Position numbers and translations under genes: made by a program. A stretch of 64,000 bases of DNA from an uncultured Rhizobium sp. (GTDB taxonomy: Bacteria > Pseudomonadota > Alphaproteobacteria > Rhizobiales > Rhizobiaceae), in contig CAMFHE010000029.1 in assembly GCA_945952045.1 (NCBI GenBank), positions 1 to 64,000 on the forward strand, given 5' to 3'. The notes under the pieces were generated by a model that made no database searches, was not told the origin of the DNA, and worked only from the letters and a program-made list of their open reading frames with translations. Of this stretch, positions 44,489-53,718 are shown piece after piece. Position 1 is the stretch's first letter, and every line of letters starts with the position of its first letter.

Positions 44489-45124
44489 TTATTGCTGGGT
44501 GGCAGCCTTCTGGGCTTCTTCCAGCTTCTTGCGGGCTTCTTCAGCCTTCTTCTGCATGCCCTCTTCCAGGCTGCGCTGGCTTTCGGCCAGCTTCGATTCG
44601 GACATCGGCTCGCCATCATAAGCGCCGGTGAAGCCGTTCAGCGGGATCTTGATCGGGTTCGGCGCGCGGCGGAAGTTGATCGAGGTGAAGACCACTTCGT
44701 TGCCCTTCTTGAGGGCCGCGATCATCGGGTCCGTCAGAACGATTTCAGCGGTGCAGCGGTCAGGCAGGCAGACGGCGTAATCCAGCTTCTGGCCCTTGCC
44801 GCCGTCGATCTGCATCACGACACCAGGCGGGATCAGGCGAGCGGAGGGAACCGAAACCTGAAGCAGCTTGCGGTTGACCTTGCCCGAGACCGAGATAAGG
44901 CCGACGGCGGTGATCATCTGGCCGCTATTGGCGCGCAGGATGTTCTGAACCGCACAGATGTCGTTCTCTTCCTGCTTGGAGCAGGTCTTGAACCAGCCGA
45001 GCGGCGGCTGGCCGGCAGGAGCTGCCTCCTGCGCGCTGGAGACGGACGGCATTGCCGCCGCGCCAAAAGAAACTGCGAGCGCCGAGAGGGCTGCGCGTGT
45101 GAAAGTGGTTGCCTTGATCATCAT
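44489..45124 (-). CDS. invasion-associated locus B (IalB) family protein
   Basis: The ~211-residue protein has a signal peptide (MMIKATTFTRAALSALAVSF, cleavage near SSA-QEA). The IalB-type domain includes WFKTCSKQEENDICAVQN, MQIDGGKGQKLDYAVCLPDRCTAEI and a C-terminal Lys/Glu-rich helix (MQKKAEEARKKLEEAQ). Named after a Bartonella invasion factor, the family is widespread in rhizobia, where its role is not settled. Start 45124 is preferred over the open extension to 45193. Confidence 0.9.
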   Translation of the reverse strand: MMIKATTFTRAALSALAVSFGAAAMPSVSSAQEAAPAGQPPLGWFKTCSKQEENDICAVQNILRANSGQMITAVGLISVSGKVNRKLLQVSVPSARLIPPGVVMQIDGGKGQKLDYAVCLPDRCTAEIVLTDPMIAALKKGNEVVFTSINFRRAPNPIKIPLNGFTGAYDGEPMSESKLAESQRSLEEGMQKKAEEARKKLEEAQKAATQQ

Positions 45125-45523
45125 AACGAAATCCGTCTCCTGAAATCCGGTGCCCGGACGGTTCTCCACCGGCCCCCGACTGATTTGGTCCATTCCGCCG
45201 TCACCTGTCGCGCAAATGAGGCAAATACATGACCCCCGATCCTGGCACCCTGTTACATCGCAGCGCAGAGGATATCCAGCTTTTCTTTGATCCGGGCCGT
45301 TCGCAGCGCGAGATTTTTCGTGCCCGACGCCTCGAAATTGCCTTATGACACGGCAGTTTAAGCATCACATGGCGATCGCCCGCCCTCCTTACTCGAACCG
45401 CGCCACCACGCGGCCATGGCAAGGGGCCAAAGACATGCGCTAAGAGGCGCGTTAACATGGGATCACAAGGATTCGGGAGGGCCTCGCCCCAACCGGACAG
45501 CAGATCAAAGGAACGTCTCTCCG
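45125..45523. promoter_or_regulatory. divergent intergenic region, ialB-type gene and peptide-type binding protein
   Basis: About 400 bp between divergent starts. It presumably contains both promoters, but no convincing -35/-10 pair, operator or RNA gene was recognised by eye. Confidence 0.3.
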
Positions 45524-47332
45524 GTGCGCCGTCTCTTCGCAACAGCCCTCGTCTCCCTCTCTTTCTGGAGCCCGCTCGCCGCCGAACCGGTGCATGGCAT
45601 CGCCATGCATGGCGATGTGGCCTTGCCGAAGGATTATGCCCATTTCCCTTACGTCAATCCCGATGTGAAGAAGGGCGGCCGGATCACCTATGGCGTCGTC
45701 GGCACCTTCGACAACCTCAATCCCTTCATTCTGAAAAGCATGCGCACCACGGCGCGCGGCATGTGGGATCCGCAGTTCGGCAACATGATGTTCGAATCGC
45801 TGATGACCCGCACCGCCGACGAGCCCTTCTCTCTTTATGGGCTTCTCGCGGAAACGGTCGAATGGGACGAGGCGCGCAGTTTCGTCCAGTTCAATCTCGA
45901 CCCCAGGGCGCGCTGGTCCGATGGCAAGCCGGTGACGCCTGAAGATGTCATCTTCACCTTCGAGCTGTTGCGCGATAAGGGTCGCACGCCCTTCAGCCGC
46001 CGCATGGAAGCGGTCGACAAGCTGGAAAAGGTCGGCGAGCATTCCGTGCGCTTCACCTTCAACGACAAGGCGGACCGAGAGACGCCGCTGATCATCGCCG
46101 CCTTCACGCCGGTCCTGCCGAAGCACGCCACCGACCCCGAACGTTTCGAGCAATCGACGCTGTCGCAGCCAATCGGCTCCGGACCCTACAAGATCAAGTC
46201 GATCAATCCCGGCGAGCGGATCGTCTATCAGCGCGATCCGAACTATTGGGGCAAGGACATCCCCTCCAAGGTCGGCTTCGACAATTACGACGAGATCGCC
46301 GTCGAATATTTCCTGCAGGAAAGCACGATGTTCGAGGCCTTCAAGAAGGGCGAGGTCGACATCTATCTGGAAGGCAATCCCAGCCATTGGGATCGCGCCT
46401 ATGATTTTCCGGCCGCCGCGTCCGGGAAGGTGATCAAGGACGTCTTCAAGCCGAAATTGCCGACCGGCATGCTGGGCTTCGTCTTTAACACCCGCCGCCC
46501 CTATTTCGCCGATGCGCGGGTGCGCAAGGGCCTGTCGCTGGTGTTCGACTTCGAATGGGCGAACCGCAACCTGTTCGAGAACGCCTATACGCGCACGCAA
46601 AGCTATTGGCAGAATTCCGACCTTTCCAGCCTCGGCGTACCGGCAAGCCCGATCGAACGCGAGATGATGGGCGATATCACCAAGCGCATTGATCCCGCCG
46701 TGCTCGACGGCAGCTATCGCATGCCGGTGACCGATGGTTCGGGGCGCGACCGCAAGGTGCTGAAACAGGCCGTCGAGCTCCTGAAGCAAGCCGGCTATTC
46801 GATCCAGAACGGCCAGATGGTCGACGCCAAGGGCCAGCCGCTCGCCTTCGAGATCATGACCCAGAATGCCGACCAGGAAAAACTGGCGCTCGCCTATCAG
46901 CGCTCGCTCAGGGCGCTGGGCATCGCGCTCAATGTCCGCACGGTCGATGACTCGCAGTATCAGAACCGCACGATCGGCTTCAATTTCGACATGGTGATGA
47001 AGAGTTTCACCTCTTCTCTGTCACCAGGCATCGAGCAGGTCTCGCGCTGGGGCTCGCTTGCCCGCGACCGGCAGGGCAGCGAAAACTATGCCGGCACTGC
47101 CGATCCCGATCTCGATACGCTGATCAACAACATGCTGACCGCCCGCACGGCAGAGCGCTTCCAGGCGGCCGTGCGCTCCTTCGACCGGATGCTGATTTCC
47201 GGCAGCTATTTCGTGCCGCTGTATCATCTCGGCGAGCAATGGGTCGCCCGCCACAAGACCATCGGCCGGCCCGATACGTTGCCGCTTTATGGCTATCAGC
47301 TGCAGACCTGGTGGGATGCCCGCGCGCAATAG
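45524..47332 (+). CDS. peptide/opine-type ABC transporter substrate-binding protein (SBP_bac_5, YejA-like)
   Basis: The ~602-residue periplasmic binding protein of family 5 starts at GTG 45524 (VRRLFATALVSLSFWSPLAAEPVHG, signal peptide). It contains GTFDNLNPF, LAETVEWDEARSFVQFNLDPRARWSDGKPVTPEDVIFTFELL and QPIGSGPYKIKSINPGERIVYQRDPNYWG, diagnostic of the DppA/OppA group; its length and FDNLNPF start fit YejA-like proteins. No permease or ATPase genes are adjacent, so the partner is elsewhere or it is an orphan. The frame is open upstream to 45416 without a plausible start. Confidence 0.9.
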   Translation: MRRLFATALVSLSFWSPLAAEPVHGIAMHGDVALPKDYAHFPYVNPDVKKGGRITYGVVGTFDNLNPFILKSMRTTARGMWDPQFGNMMFESLMTRTADEPFSLYGLLAETVEWDEARSFVQFNLDPRARWSDGKPVTPEDVIFTFELLRDKGRTPFSRRMEAVDKLEKVGEHSVRFTFNDKADRETPLIIAAFTPVLPKHATDPERFEQSTLSQPIGSGPYKIKSINPGERIVYQRDPNYWGKDIPSKVGFDNYDEIAVEYFLQESTMFEAFKKGEVDIYLEGNPSHWDRAYDFPAAASGKVIKDVFKPKLPTGMLGFVFNTRRPYFADARVRKGLSLVFDFEWANRNLFENAYTRTQSYWQNSDLSSLGVPASPIEREMMGDITKRIDPAVLDGSYRMPVTDGSGRDRKVLKQAVELLKQAGYSIQNGQMVDAKGQPLAFEIMTQNADQEKLALAYQRSLRALGIALNVRTVDDSQYQNRTIGFNFDMVMKSFTSSLSPGIEQVSRWGSLARDRQGSENYAGTADPDLDTLINNMLTARTAERFQAAVRSFDRMLISGSYFVPLYHLGEQWVARHKTIGRPDTLPLYGYQLQTWWDARAQ

Positions 47333-47425
47333 AGCGCAGTTCCCTTTCGGTAACCGGTTGAACGGATGCGGCCGGGCGCATACATGGTTCTGAAAAGGCC
47401 GTCGCGCGAAAGGACTTGAAAGCCC

Positions 47426-48097
47426 ATGGAAACAATTACCATCGACATCGTCTCTGACGTGGTCTGCCCCTGGTGCTATCTCGGCAAGGCGCGGCTGGAA
47501 AAGGCGCTCAGCGACGTCGCAGGCGAGGTGAAGGCCGAGATCAACTGGCGGCCCTACCAGCTCAACCCCGATTATCCGCCGGAGGGTGTCGATCAGCAGA
47601 CGGCGCTTGCGGCCAAGCTTGGCGGCAAGGAAAACATGGACCGTGCCCACCAGACCCTGACCGATCTCGGCAAGGACGTCGGCATCGCCTTCGATTTCGA
47701 CGCCATCAAGATCGGCCCCAACACGATGGATGCGCATCGCCTGCTGCTCTGGGCGCATACCGAGGGCCAGGAAATGCAGAACACCGTCGCCGGCCTGCTG
47801 TTCAAGGCGAATTTCGAGGAAGGCCGCAATGTCGGCGATCACGCCGTTCTGCTCGACATTGCCGAACAGGCAGGTCTTGAGCGTGCCGTCATCGCGAAGC
47901 TCTTGGAATCGGATGCCGACCGCAACATGATCGATGCCGAAATCGAGCAGTCGCGCAAGATGGGCGTCACTGGCGTTCCCTTCTTCGTCTTCGAGCAGAA
48001 ATATGCCGTCAGCGGCGCGCAGACGCCGGAGCTTCTCGTCGGTGCGCTGCGCGACATCGCCCGCATGAAAGCCGAGGCCCGCGCCAAAGCAAACTGA
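47426..48097 (+). CDS. DsbA-family FrnE-like oxidoreductase
   Basis: This 223-residue thioredoxin-fold protein without signal peptide has CPWC at residues 14-17 (SDVVCPWCYLGKARLEKAL) and the cis-Pro loop MGVTGVPFFVF (~176-186). It matches cytoplasmic FrnE/2-hydroxychromene-2-carboxylate isomerase-like proteins involved in disulfide exchange or oxidative stress. It is followed within ~110 bp by an EamA transporter gene. Confidence 0.9.
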   Translation: METITIDIVSDVVCPWCYLGKARLEKALSDVAGEVKAEINWRPYQLNPDYPPEGVDQQTALAAKLGGKENMDRAHQTLTDLGKDVGIAFDFDAIKIGPNTMDAHRLLLWAHTEGQEMQNTVAGLLFKANFEEGRNVGDHAVLLDIAEQAGLERAVIAKLLESDADRNMIDAEIEQSRKMGVTGVPFFVFEQKYAVSGAQTPELLVGALRDIARMKAEARAKAN

Positions 48098-48209
48098 GGC
48101 GCATCAAAACCGGGTGACGACTCGCTGCGAAAACGCTAAGAGAACCATTCTTTTCCAGCGTTTTCCCGGCAGCCGCGCGTCGCGGCGAAGACCGGCGGCG
48201 CTTTTCGTC

Positions 48210-49160
48210 ATGTCGGAGTTTCACCTCGTGTCCACAGACCAGCGTCTGAAGGGAATCGTGCTGGCGTTCGCCTCCCTCGCCGCCTTTTCCTTCAGCGATG
48301 CCAGCATCAAGCTCATCGAGGGCGCGCTTTCGCCTTTCGAAACCGCTTTCTTCGGCGCAGCCTTCGGCTTGATGGCCATGCCGTTCCTGTTGAAGTCCGG
48401 CGACCGCTGGAGCGACGTGTTGCGCAGCACCAACCGGCCGCTTTGGCTGATCCGCTTCTTTGCAGCGTCACTGAGCGCCATCGGCTCCGTCGTCGCCTTC
48501 ACGCATCTGAGCATGGCGGAGGCCTTCGCGCTGATCTTCCTGCTGCCGAGCTTCGTCACCATCATGTCGGTGGTGTTCCTGAAGGAAGTCGTGGGTATCC
48601 GACGCTGGCTTGCCGTGCTCGTCGGCTTCATCGGCGTGCTTGTGGTCATGCGGCCGGGTTTCCGCGAATTGTCGATCGGCCATGTGGCGGCAATCATCAG
48701 CGGTTTCGGCGGCGCGGTGTCCATCGTCATCTTCCGGGCGATGGGACCGAAGGAAAAGCACATCTCGCTTTATGGCGCCGGTGTCTTCGGCTGGGGTTCG
48801 ATCAGCGCCATCTTCATGATCTCCGATTTTGCCTGGCCGACGGCGGAGCAATGGATGTACCTCGCCGGTTTCGGCCTGCTGGCAGCGCTCGGCAATGTGC
48901 TGATGATGCGCGCCGCGACTTTCGTCGAGGCCGGCCTTATCGGCTCGATCCAGTATAGCCAGATGCTGTGGGCGATCCTGCTCGGCTACCTCGTCTTCGG
49001 GGATGGCGTCGATCTGCCGACCTGGATCGGCATCGTGCTGATCGTCGGCTCCGGCCTGCTGACCCTGATGCGCGAACGCAAGCGCGGCACGCCGCTGCCG
49101 CCGCCGATTGCCGGCGACGTTCAGGCGGCTGTCGCCGTCACCCCGGAAGAGAAAAGATGA
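48210..49160 (+). CDS. EamA/DMT-family transporter
   Basis: The 316-residue inner-membrane protein MSEFHLVSTDQRLKGIVLAF has about ten hydrophobic segments in two EamA repeats (GIVLAFASLAAFSFSDASIK... and ISLYGAGVFGWGSISAIFM...). The LRSTNRPLWLIRFFAASLSAIGSVVAFTHLSMAEAFALIF stretch is typical of drug/metabolite exporters. Substrate unknown. ATG 48210 is preferred over the frame opening at 48114. Confidence 0.88.
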   Translation: MSEFHLVSTDQRLKGIVLAFASLAAFSFSDASIKLIEGALSPFETAFFGAAFGLMAMPFLLKSGDRWSDVLRSTNRPLWLIRFFAASLSAIGSVVAFTHLSMAEAFALIFLLPSFVTIMSVVFLKEVVGIRRWLAVLVGFIGVLVVMRPGFRELSIGHVAAIISGFGGAVSIVIFRAMGPKEKHISLYGAGVFGWGSISAIFMISDFAWPTAEQWMYLAGFGLLAALGNVLMMRAATFVEAGLIGSIQYSQMLWAILLGYLVFGDGVDLPTWIGIVLIVGSGLLTLMRERKRGTPLPPPIAGDVQAAVAVTPEEKR

Positions 49161-49631
49161 TCAGGCGAGGCGCGGGCGCAGCCTGATCTGCGTCAGCACC
49201 GAATTGGCGATGAAGCAGGCCTCGTGCGCTTCATGGTGCAGGGCCTCGTGGCGCGCCTTGTCGATCGGCGTATCCGGAGAAAAACGCACCTCCGGCTGTA
49301 GCGTCACCTCGATCATCGCGAGCTTGCCCTCGGTATTGCGCGCCATGATGCCCTCGGCCATGTCCTCATAGGCATCGACCCGGAAGCCGGCCTTGGCGGC
49401 AATCGAGAGAAACCACAGCATATGGCACGACGAGAGCGAGGCGACGAAGGCCTCCTCCGGATCGACGGCGGCCTCCACGGAGAGCGGCAGCGGCACGACA
49501 TGTTTCGACGACGAGGCCGGCACGCTGATATTGCCGTCGAAATGCCAGACATGGGCGCGCGCATAGCGGTTGTCGACGAAGTCCTCGCCCTCACCCCGCT
49601 TCCAGTCGATCGTTGCCGTATAGGTCGCCAT
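49161..49631 (-). CDS. OsmC family peroxiredoxin-like protein
   Basis: The 156-residue protein MATYTATIDWKRGEGEDFVDN has the OsmC fold. A Cys appears in ASLSSCHMLWFLSIAAKAG (~72-90) and another in HEACFIANSVLTQ (~137-149), the usual two-Cys peroxidatic arrangement. It probably detoxifies organic hydroperoxides. The start at 49631 gives the family N-terminus; convergent with the EamA gene, with no gap. Confidence 0.9.
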   Translation of the reverse strand: MATYTATIDWKRGEGEDFVDNRYARAHVWHFDGNISVPASSSKHVVPLPLSVEAAVDPEEAFVASLSSCHMLWFLSIAAKAGFRVDAYEDMAEGIMARNTEGKLAMIEVTLQPEVRFSPDTPIDKARHEALHHEAHEACFIANSVLTQIRLRPRLA

Positions 49632-49691
49632 CTCGCACGTCTCCAATTTTAAATCGATTCGCAGTGTCGTCCACGCAAACGGCGCTGGCCA

Positions 49692-52600
49692 TCATTTTTT
49701 ATCGAGAAGCCCCGCAAGATGCGTCATGACCATGGCTGCGCCCGCCAGCCGCTTTTCCGGCGTCGGCAGGTCGCGGCTGAGGAAGACGCTATGGTCCGGG
49801 CGGATCTTCGCCATCGTGCCCTGCTTGGCGATATAGCCGACCAGCGCCGCCGGATCGGGGAATTCGCGGTTGCGGAACTGCACGACGACGCCCTTCGGCC
49901 CGGCCTCCAGCTTCTCGACATTGGCCTTGCGGCACAGCGACTTGACGTAGACGATCTTGAGCAGGTGCTGCACTTCGATGGGCAGCGGCCCGAAACGGTC
50001 GATCATCTCCGCGCCGAAGCCGTCGATCTCGCGCAGCTCGGTGATTTCGCCCAAGCGGCGATAGAGGCCCATGCGCAGATGCAGATCCGGCACGTAGTCG
50101 TCGGGGATCATCACCGGCGTGCCGACCGAGATCTGCGGCGACCAGCCGCTGTCGACGATGTCGTCGTCGCCCTTCACCTCGGCCACCGCCTCCTCCAGCA
50201 TCTGCTGGTAAAGCTCGAAGCCGACTTCCTTGATATGGCCGGATTGCTCCTCGCCGAGCAGGTTGCCGGCGCCGCGGATGTCGAGGTCGTGGCTGGCGAG
50301 CTGGAAGCCGGCGCCCAGCGTATCCAGCGATTGCAGCACCTTGAGCCGCCGCTCGGCGCCTGCCGTCAGCACCCTGTTGACCGGCAGCGTCAGCAGCGCG
50401 AAGGCGCGCACCTTGGAGCGGCCGACGCGGCCGCGGATCTGGTAAAGCTGCGCCAGGCCGAACATATCGGCGCGGTGGACGATCAGCGTATTGGCGGTGG
50501 GCACATCGAGGCCGGATTCGACGATGGTCGTCGAAAGCAGCACATCGTATTTGCCGTCGTAGAAGGCATTCATGATGTCTTCCAGCTCGCCCGCCGCCAT
50601 CTGGCCATGGGCGATGGCGACCTTCAGCTCCGGCACATCCGATTGCAGGAAGGCCTGGATATCGGCGAGATCCGACAGGCGCGGGCAGACATAAAAGCTC
50701 TGTCCGCCGCGATAATGCTCGCGCATCAGCGTCTCGCGGATGACGAGCGGGTCGAAGGGCGAGATGAAGGTGCGCACCGCCATGCGGTCCACCGGCGGCG
50801 TGGTGATCAGCGACAGCTCGCGCACGCCGGTCATCGCCAGTTGCAGGGTGCGCGGGATTGGCGTCGCCGAGAGCGTCAATACGTGGACGTCGCTCTTCAG
50901 CTCCTTCAGCCGTTCCTTGTGCTTGACGCCGAAATGCTGCTCCTCGTCGATGATCAAGAGGCCGAGATTGGCGAACTGGATGCCGGAGCCGAGCAGCGCA
51001 TGGGTGCCGACGACGACATCCACCTTGCCATCGGCCACTTCCTTCTTGGTCTGCGCCAGTTCCTTGGAGCCGACGAGGCGCGAGGCTTGCGCGATACGGA
51101 TCGGAAAGCCGCGCAGACGCTCGGAGAAAGTCTTGAAATGCTGGCGGGCAAGCAGCGTCGTCGGCACGACGACCGCCACCTGCACGCCGTTCATGGCGGC
51201 GACGAAGGCGGCGCGCAGCGCCACTTCCGTCTTGCCGAAGCCGACATCGCCGCAGACGAGGCGATCCATAGGCCGTCCCGCGCCGAGATCGTCGCGCACC
51301 GAATCGATGGCGGTCATCTGGTCGTCGGTCTCGTCATAGGGGAAGCGGGCGGCGAATTCGTCGTACAATCCATCCGGCGCGGCCAGCACCGGCGCATGGC
51401 GCATCATGCGCTCAGCGGCGATCCGGATCAGGCCGTCGGCCATATCCAGCAGCTTTTTCTTGAGCTTGGCCTTGCGCATCTGCCAGGCGCCGCCGCCCAG
51501 CTTGTCGAGCTGCACCTCAGTGCCCTCACCGCCGTAGCGCGACAGCAGGTCGATATTTTCGACCGGCAGGAACAGTTTGGCGTCATCGGCATATTGCAGC
51601 TCAAGGCAGGCATGCGGCGCCCCCGCCGCCTCGATGGTCTTCAGGCCGATGAAGCGGCCGATGCCGTGCTCGGCATGGACGACGATGGAGCCCTCGTCGA
51701 GCCCTGCGACTTCAGCGATGAAATCCGCCCCGCGCTTGCGGCGCTTGGCGCGGCGCACCATGCGGTCGCCCAGGATATCCTGCTCGCCGATCACGACGAG
51801 GTCGCCGGCCTCGAAGCCGGATTCGATGCTGAGAACCGTCGAGGCCGCCTCGCCCTTGTCGAGCTTGGCGAGATCCTTCAGCGCCTTGACCGGCTTGATA
51901 CGCTCAAGCCCATGCTCGTTCAGCACCTGCAACAAGCGGTCGAGCGAGCCCTCCGACCAGCCCGAGATCAGCACCTTGCTGCCCTTGGCGCGGCGTTCGC
52001 CGATATGCTTGACGGCGAGATCGAAGACGTTGATGCGCTCGCCGCTTTCCGCCTCGCTCGCGGTCTTGGCCCAGCGCGGGCCGGCATGGGCATCGACGGT
52101 GACGACCTTGCGGTCCGCGCCTTCCATTTCGTTGAAGGGCGACAGGCGGATCGCCGCGAACATGTCCAGCGTTTTGCCGAACGCCTTCGCGTCGAGATAG
52201 AGCTGGCCGGGGGAGACGGGCTTGTAGGGCGTGCCCTGCGCCATCTGGCCCTTGCCCTGCTGGCCGGAATTCTGCCGCGCTTCGAAATAATCGAGCACCA
52301 GCTTGGAGCGCTCTTCCGCAGCCTCCCGCACCGTATGATTGGTGACGATGAGGAAACCCTTGAGGTAATCGAAGGCGGTTTCCAGCTTCTCGTAGAACAG
52401 CGGCAGCCAATGCTCCATGCCGGCATACCGGCGGCCTTCGGAGACGGCGACATAAAGCGCATCGTCACGGGTGGCCGCGCCGAACAGGGAGAGGTAATTC
52501 TTGCGGAAGCGGGAAATCGTGTCCGGCGTCAGCGTCACCTCGCTCATCGGGTTGAGATCGAGCGAGCGGGCCTGGCCGGTGGTACGCTGGCTGGCGGGAT

Positions 52601-53198
52601 CGAAGGTGCGGATTGTCTCAAGCGAGTCGCCGAAGAAATCGAGGCGCACCGGCTCCTCGGTACCCGGCACGAAGACATCGAGAATGCCGCCGCGCACGGC
52701 GAATTCGCCGACTTCGCGCACGGTAGCGACGCGGTCGAAGCCGTTGCGCTCCAGCCTTGCGGCGATATCGTCCATGCGGATCGTCTGGCCGGGCTTGGCC
52801 GAGAACGCGAGGCTTTCGATGATGTCGCGCGGCGCGATCTTCTGCAGCATCGCATTGACGGTGATCAGCAGGATCGCCGGATGCGGTTTCTTGGCATAGG
52901 CGATCAGGCCGGAGAGCGCCGCCAGCCGGCGCGCGGAGACATCGGCGCTGGGCGAGACGCGGTCATAGGGCAGGCAGTCCCAGGCGGGCAGCGTCATCAC
53001 CGGGATATCGGGCGCGGCAAACCCCAGCATCTGCTCGATATCGGCCATGCGCTGGCCATCGGACAGCACATAGGCGACGGGACGGCCTGTGCGCGCCAGT
53101 TCGGCGATAAGGAACGGCTCCATGCCCGCCGGCACGTTGGCGACGGTCAGCGACGAATCGACGCTTGCAAGCAGCTTCGGATCGAAACCGGGAATCAT
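49692..53198 (-). CDS. mfd: transcription-repair coupling factor
   Basis: The 1168-residue protein has an N-terminal UvrB-like module (residues ~1-330), an RNA-polymerase-interacting CarD-like domain (GSIVVHAEHGIGRFIGLK, ~500), and helicase motifs CGDVGFGKTEVALRAAF (Walker A), LLIIDEEQHFGVKHKERLK (DEAD-like) and IRGRVGRSK (motif VI). The C-terminal TRCF domain follows. It displaces stalled RNA polymerase and recruits UvrA. Its start overlaps the sdhE stop by 4 bp. Confidence 0.98.
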   Translation of the reverse strand: MIPGFDPKLLASVDSSLTVANVPAGMEPFLIAELARTGRPVAYVLSDGQRMADIEQMLGFAAPDIPVMTLPAWDCLPYDRVSPSADVSARRLAALSGLIAYAKKPHPAILLITVNAMLQKIAPRDIIESLAFSAKPGQTIRMDDIAARLERNGFDRVATVREVGEFAVRGGILDVFVPGTEEPVRLDFFGDSLETIRTFDPASQRTTGQARSLDLNPMSEVTLTPDTISRFRKNYLSLFGAATRDDALYVAVSEGRRYAGMEHWLPLFYEKLETAFDYLKGFLIVTNHTVREAAEERSKLVLDYFEARQNSGQQGKGQMAQGTPYKPVSPGQLYLDAKAFGKTLDMFAAIRLSPFNEMEGADRKVVTVDAHAGPRWAKTASEAESGERINVFDLAVKHIGERRAKGSKVLISGWSEGSLDRLLQVLNEHGLERIKPVKALKDLAKLDKGEAASTVLSIESGFEAGDLVVIGEQDILGDRMVRRAKRRKRGADFIAEVAGLDEGSIVVHAEHGIGRFIGLKTIEAAGAPHACLELQYADDAKLFLPVENIDLLSRYGGEGTEVQLDKLGGGAWQMRKAKLKKKLLDMADGLIRIAAERMMRHAPVLAAPDGLYDEFAARFPYDETDDQMTAIDSVRDDLGAGRPMDRLVCGDVGFGKTEVALRAAFVAAMNGVQVAVVVPTTLLARQHFKTFSERLRGFPIRIAQASRLVGSKELAQTKKEVADGKVDVVVGTHALLGSGIQFANLGLLIIDEEQHFGVKHKERLKELKSDVHVLTLSATPIPRTLQLAMTGVRELSLITTPPVDRMAVRTFISPFDPLVIRETLMREHYRGGQSFYVCPRLSDLADIQAFLQSDVPELKVAIAHGQMAAGELEDIMNAFYDGKYDVLLSTTIVESGLDVPTANTLIVHRADMFGLAQLYQIRGRVGRSKVRAFALLTLPVNRVLTAGAERRLKVLQSLDTLGAGFQLASHDLDIRGAGNLLGEEQSGHIKEVGFELYQQMLEEAVAEVKGDDDIVDSGWSPQISVGTPVMIPDDYVPDLHLRMGLYRRLGEITELREIDGFGAEMIDRFGPLPIEVQHLLKIVYVKSLCRKANVEKLEAGPKGVVVQFRNREFPDPAALVGYIAKQGTMAKIRPDHSVFLSRDLPTPEKRLAGAAMVMTHLAGLLDKK

Positions 53199-53512
53199 TC
53201 CTTGGTCCTTACCTTTTCCATGATGACCGGATCGAAATCGGGCCGATAGGCGGCGATGCGGGCGAACATCGGCGTCAGCATATGCTCCGGTGTCACGGCG
53301 GCGCCCGTGATCCAGCGCACCAGATCGTTGTCCTCCTCGGCCATGATCCGCTCCAGCTCGTCCAGATCGGCGTCATCGAGCACGGCGATCTCGTCTTCCG
53401 CGAACTGGCCGAGCACCAGATCCATCTCGCGGATGCCGCGATGCCAGCAGCGATAGAGAATCCGCCGGCGGCGGGGGTCGAGATCGGCGCTCGTGCGGCT
53501 GATGCCTGTCAT
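53195..53512 (-). CDS. sdhE: succinate dehydrogenase flavinylation factor SdhE (DUF339)
   Basis: This 105-residue protein has the SdhE core RRRRILYRCWHRGIREMDLVLGQFAEDEI (~14-42; the RGxxE motif is RGIRE) and LDELERIMAEEDNDLVRWITG. It promotes covalent FAD attachment to SdhA. The start 53512 follows a good ribosome-binding context; the frame opens to 53836. It is coupled to mfd by an ATGA overlap and divergent from recG. Confidence 0.94.
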   Translation of the reverse strand: MTGISRTSADLDPRRRRILYRCWHRGIREMDLVLGQFAEDEIAVLDDADLDELERIMAEEDNDLVRWITGAAVTPEHMLTPMFARIAAYRPDFDPVIMEKVRTKE

Positions 53513-53718
53513 GGAACTGTCCTTCCGGGGCGATGAGACGCGAGGCGGATCGCAGCAAAACACTGGAACTGTCGTGAAATCGTCGGCATCGCACAGAATC
53601 GTTGCAGGCGCCCCGGCCGGAAATGGCACGGGACGAGAGGGGATGGCAGCTATATAGCGGCTGCCCAGGCGATTGTCAGCCTTGCCAAGAGCGCATTTCT
53701 CGTCGCATTTTGCCGAGC

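Noticed and set aside
49719-53249. 1176-codon plus-strand open frame opposite mfd
   Set aside because: Its composition (Arg, His, Asp, Gln rich, no domains) is that of an antisense shadow of a high-GC gene, and mfd on the other strand is fully conserved.
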